A program made the position numbers and the translations under genes. Shown piece by piece: positions 6,677-7,118 of a stretch of 7,118 nt of DNA. The DNA comes from CAXMQS01 sp964195995 (GTDB lineage Bacteria > Actinomycetota > Acidimicrobiia > Spongiisociales > JAOTWH01), in contig CAXMQS010000054.1 of the NCBI GenBank assembly GCA_964195995.1, forward strand, positions 1 to 7,118. The letters are read 5' to 3'. Position 1 is the stretch's first letter. Each line of letters starts with the position of its first letter. The notes beneath the pieces were generated by a model. That model saw nothing but the letters and a program-made list of their open reading frames with translations, made no database searches and had not been told where the DNA came from.

Positions 6677-6758
6677 TCGCCCCCTTTCGAGTGAGCTCTG
6701 CAGGTGGAACGCGTCCCTGGAGCGATAGTCGAACGGGGGCGACAATAATCCGTCGGGC
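6644..6758 (+). pseudogene. Truncated, interrupted duplicate of the CAU tRNA
   Basis: Bases 6644-6676 reproduce the acceptor 5' strand, D arm and 5' side of the anticodon stem of the intact tRNA exactly. A 66-base palindrome (6677-6742) then takes the place of the anticodon loop. After it, AATAATCCGTCGG (6744-6756) supplies the 3' side of the anticodon stem and the start of the variable loop. The sequence then jumps, at GTAG, into the upstream flank of copy B. The T arm and the 3' acceptor strand are absent, so no mature tRNA can form. The -10-like sequence is intact, so a chimeric RNA could be made. Confidence 0.85.
6677..6742. repeat. 66-bp imperfect palindrome inserted in the tRNA anticodon loop
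   Basis: The ends TCGCCCCC (6677-6684) and GGGGGCGA (6735-6742) pair, and the stem continues to 14 positions (6677-6690 with 6729-6742) with one mismatch at 6685/6734. An inner stem pairs GCTC 6695-6698 with GAGC 6720-6723, and CAGG 6701-6704 with CCTG 6716-6719, with a TG bulge and an 11-base apical loop. The whole insert therefore folds as one hairpin stacked on the tRNA anticodon stem. No target-site duplication is visible. It is too short to encode anything, and could be a MITE- or REP-like palindromic element or a structured RNA segment. Confidence 0.75.
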
Positions 6759-6830
6759 GTAGCCCGCCGGATGGCGACTACTTACACTCTCGATTCAGGG
6801 CCGGTAGCTCAGCCTGGTTAGAGCAGCGGA
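6759..6830 (+). repeat. Direct repeat copy B: promoter region and 5' half of the intact tRNA
   Basis: This copy is identical to 6605-6676 with a period of 154 bases. In it the tRNA continues uninterrupted into the anticodon loop. Confidence 0.95.
6783..6788 (+). promoter_or_regulatory. Candidate -10 box of the tRNA gene
   Basis: TACACT matches TAnnnT and is 9 bases upstream of the tRNA 5' end, a usual distance for tRNA genes with a short leader. The expected -35 position falls at the duplication junction and has no good match. Confidence 0.4.
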
Positions 6831-6872
6831 CTCATAATCCGTCGGTCGTAGGTTCGAATCCTGCCCGGCCCA
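6798..6872 (+). tRNA. tRNA with CAU anticodon, probably tRNA-Ile2 (lysidine type); else elongator tRNA-Met
   Basis: This is a complete 75-base cloverleaf. The acceptor GGGCCGG pairs perfectly with CCGGCCC. The D arm has GCTC/GAGC, and the anticodon stem GCGGA/TCCGT encloses the loop CTCATAA. The T arm GTAGG/CCTGC (one G-U pair) encloses TTCGAAT, and the discriminator is A. The sequence continues CC then G, so the terminal CCA is not fully encoded and must be added. Among CAU tRNAs, the C4-G69 and C5-G68 pairs and the G27-U43 wobble match bacterial tRNA-Ile2, the substrate of TilS, which converts C34 to lysidine to read AUA. The initiator is excluded because 1-72 is paired. Elongator Met remains possible. 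Confidence 0.9.
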
Positions 6873-6944
6873 CCGAGGAAAGCATTGTGCCTATTGCGCT
6901 TTCGATGTTCTAGGGCGTTGCGCATTGGTCGCAATCAGCTCGGG

Positions 6945-6964
6945 TGTCCACATTCTGTCCACAT
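6945..6964 (+). repeat. Short direct repeat TGTCCACAT x2
   Basis: TGTCCACAT occurs at 6945-6953 and again at 6956-6964 with two bases between, about one helical turn apart. It lies between the tRNA and the start of the next gene, where a regulator or recombinase could bind. Function is unknown and chance is possible. Confidence 0.5.
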
Positions 6965-6989
6965 CAGACCCTCGAAGAGCCTCAATCTG

Positions 6990-7118
6990 GTGGAGTTCTG
7001 GCTGGAGATCTACGACAGGCCGTCTTCCATCGAACACCGGCTTGCCAAGGAGACCATCATCAAGCACAACCCCTGCGTGGCGATGCTGTCCGACGGCACC
7101 GAGTCCTACCTGACCGAG
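6990..7118 (+). CDS. 5' end of an unidentified protein, runs off the window
   Basis: The frame is open to the window edge with very strong G/C third-position bias (about 40 of 43 codons), so it is coding. GTG at 6990 is the most plausible start, with a weak GAAGAG about ten bases upstream; the frame stays open further upstream and a TTG at 6918 is an alternative. The visible N-terminus (EFWLEIYDRPSSIEHRL, then AKETIIKHNPCVAML) looks helical and soluble with no signal peptide. I recognise no family. The antisense frame is also open but its codon bias is much poorer. Confidence 0.6.
   Translation, partial: MEFWLEIYDRPSSIEHRLAKETIIKHNPCVAMLSDGTESYLTE

Noticed and set aside
6691..6715. SacI, PstI and MluI-like hexamers in the hairpin insert, suggesting a cloning polylinker
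   Set aside because: The sites are spaced and embedded in a structure whose pairing explains them in part. There is no other vector sequence, so chance is the simpler reading.
6878..6903. GAAAGC / GCTTTC inverted repeat after the tRNA as a terminator
   Set aside because: The stem is only six pairs with a 14-base loop and no following T-tract.
6891..7118. Minus-strand open frame ending beside the tRNA, considered as an integrase 3' end
   Set aside because: No catalytic Arg/His/Tyr motifs of tyrosine recombinases are visible, and the plus frame over the same codons has far stronger G/C third-position bias.

Overview
The window looks like a piece of a high-GC actinobacterial chromosome. Third codon positions are strongly G/C, several genes start with GTG or TTG, and neighbouring genes overlap by 4 bases. 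The gene content also fits: a secreted FG-GAP/CapA protein, a tandem DUF427 protein and a small actinobacterial-type hypothetical. An acidimicrobial-type lineage is a reasonable guess, but the sequence alone does not prove it.

Layout. Positions 2-562 (+) carry the 3' end of a repeat (FG-GAP/propeller-like) protein. It overlaps by 4 bases a second gene, 559-2211 (+), with a signal peptide, a paralogous set of the same repeats and a CapA-type metallophosphatase domain. Convergent to this is a minus-strand cluster: a sarcosine-oxidase-like FAD enzyme (4452-3274), a 70-residue conserved hypothetical (3261-3049) and a two-domain DUF427 protein (2982-2221). Divergent from the FAD enzyme is a small three-helix membrane protein (4537-4875, +). 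Its stop codon overlaps that of a second minus-strand operon: a class 3 lipase (6550-5804) coupled by an ATGA overlap to an NAD(P)-binding SDR/epimerase-like protein (5807-4872).

The right end (6551-7118) holds an intact tRNA with a CAU anticodon, probably the lysidine-type tRNA-Ile2. Directly upstream is a tandem duplicate of its promoter and 5' half. In this duplicate the anticodon loop is replaced by a 66-bp imperfect palindrome that folds into a long hairpin, and the T arm and 3' acceptor strand are missing. This is the most unusual structure in the window. A new plus-strand gene begins near 6990 and runs off the end.

Most of the window is ordinary chromosomal gene content. Apart from the tRNA pseudo-copy with its hairpin insertion, the noteworthy points are the tandem paralogous repeat proteins, the FAD enzyme with Lys at a flavin-site Arg position, and the DUF427 duplication in which only one half keeps the signature cysteine motif. 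I see no CRISPR array, transposase, integrase or defence system.
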